From Clostridia bacterium (GTDB taxonomy: Bacteria > Bacillota > Clostridia > Christensenellales > Aristaeellaceae), in the NCBI GenBank assembly GCA_016295665.1, contig JAEDKS010000151.1, positions 1 through 5,547 on the forward strand: DNA of 5,547 bases. Direction: 5' to 3'. Shown piece after piece: positions 5,425 through 5,547 of this stretch. The notes beneath the pieces are model-generated. The model saw only the letters and a program-made list of their open reading frames with translations. It was not told the origin of the DNA and ran no database searches. Each line of letters begins with the position of its first letter. Position 1 is the stretch's first letter. The position numbers and the translations under genes are program-made.

Positions 5425-5467
5425 CGTCCTGCGGGATGACCGGGGGAGGGCATGGACGAAATTTTTT
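5425..5467 (+). other. Possible attenuator-like hairpin with T-tract in the leader
   Basis: CGTCC (5425-5429) is complementary to GGACG (5454-5458). Inside it ATG (5436-5438) can pair with CAT (5451-5453), leaving a 6-nt bulge and a purine-rich loop. AAA and six T residues follow (5462-5467). The layout is terminator-like but the stem is short and bulged, so this is tentative. Confidence 0.25.
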
Positions 5468-5480
5468 GCGAGGTGCAAGC

Positions 5481-5547
5481 ATGGCAGACGATCAGAATTT
5501 GCAGGACCTGGAGGAGGCAACCCGGGTCACGCATTCCTATGGTGAGG
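5481..5547 (+). CDS. Start of a gene cut by the right edge, unknown product
   Basis: From ATG 5481 the frame stays open to the window end and gives 22 residues beginning MADDQNLQDLEEATRV, an acidic and probably helical N-terminus. I do not recognise a family from so little sequence. GAGGT at 5470-5474 lies 6 nt upstream, a moderate ribosome site. The alternative ATG 5452 is in a different frame; its GGAGG is only 2 nt away, and the translation looks Arg/Trp-rich and unnatural. The upstream extended -10 promoter supports a new transcription unit starting here. Confidence 0.6.
   Translation, partial: MADDQNLQDLEEATRVTHSYGE

Noticed and set aside
4273..5520. 415-codon minus-strand frame spanning the lipoprotein and the spacer
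   Set aside because: It runs through a lipoprotein with a clear signal and through the plus-strand promoter; its composition is Arg/Pro/Ser-rich and no domain is recognisable.
5452..5547. ATG 5452 as the start of the edge gene
   Set aside because: The GGAGG is only 2 nt away, and the translation is rich in Trp, Arg and Cys with no protein-like pattern, whereas the frame from 5481 gives an ordinary acidic N-terminus.

Overview
The window looks like chromosomal DNA from a GC-rich Gram-positive bacterium, most likely a Firmicute of the class Clostridia. This is inferred from strong AAGGAGG-type ribosome sites, sigma-A-type promoters (two with extended -10 elements), a Val-Asp-Phe-Gly tRNA cluster, and the protein families present. 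The coding regions strongly favour G or C at third codon positions, while the spacers are AT-richer. I see no mobile element, CRISPR array or clear sign of recent transfer.

Layout. Positions 1-300 hold four tRNA genes on the minus strand, transcribed Val(TAC), Asp(GTC), Phe(GAA), Gly(GCC); the Gly gene runs off the left edge. Their promoter lies at 364-392 on the minus strand, with a short hairpin-bearing leader between it and tRNA-Val. A plus-strand promoter at 495-523 diverges from it and drives a DUF368/PopT-type undecaprenyl-phosphate transporter (582-1457). Next comes a secreted protein made of three peptidoglycan-binding repeats (1566-2309), closed by a good intrinsic terminator (2340-2367). 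A second plus-strand unit starts at the promoter at 2400-2428. It carries an HdeD/DUF308 six-helix membrane protein (2479-3018), a cardiolipin synthase with two HKD motifs (3041-4582) and an unrecognised lipoprotein (4624-5190). After about 200 bases of inverted-repeat-rich spacer, another promoter (5376-5404) leads into a gene cut by the right edge (probable start 5481).

How the genes fit together. All four recognisable or localisable proteins plus the lipoprotein belong to the cell envelope: lipid-carrier recycling for wall synthesis, wall binding, membrane protein, cardiolipin synthesis and a surface lipoprotein. Everything from 495 to 5190 therefore reads as an envelope-maintenance neighbourhood in two transcription units. 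The DUF308-cls-lipoprotein unit is the part with least explained biology. Nothing here is a convincing new defence or mobile system; the candidates for novelty are modest: the orphan lipoprotein, the DUF308-cls pairing, the catalytic-domain-free triple PG-binding protein, and the structured untranslated regions.
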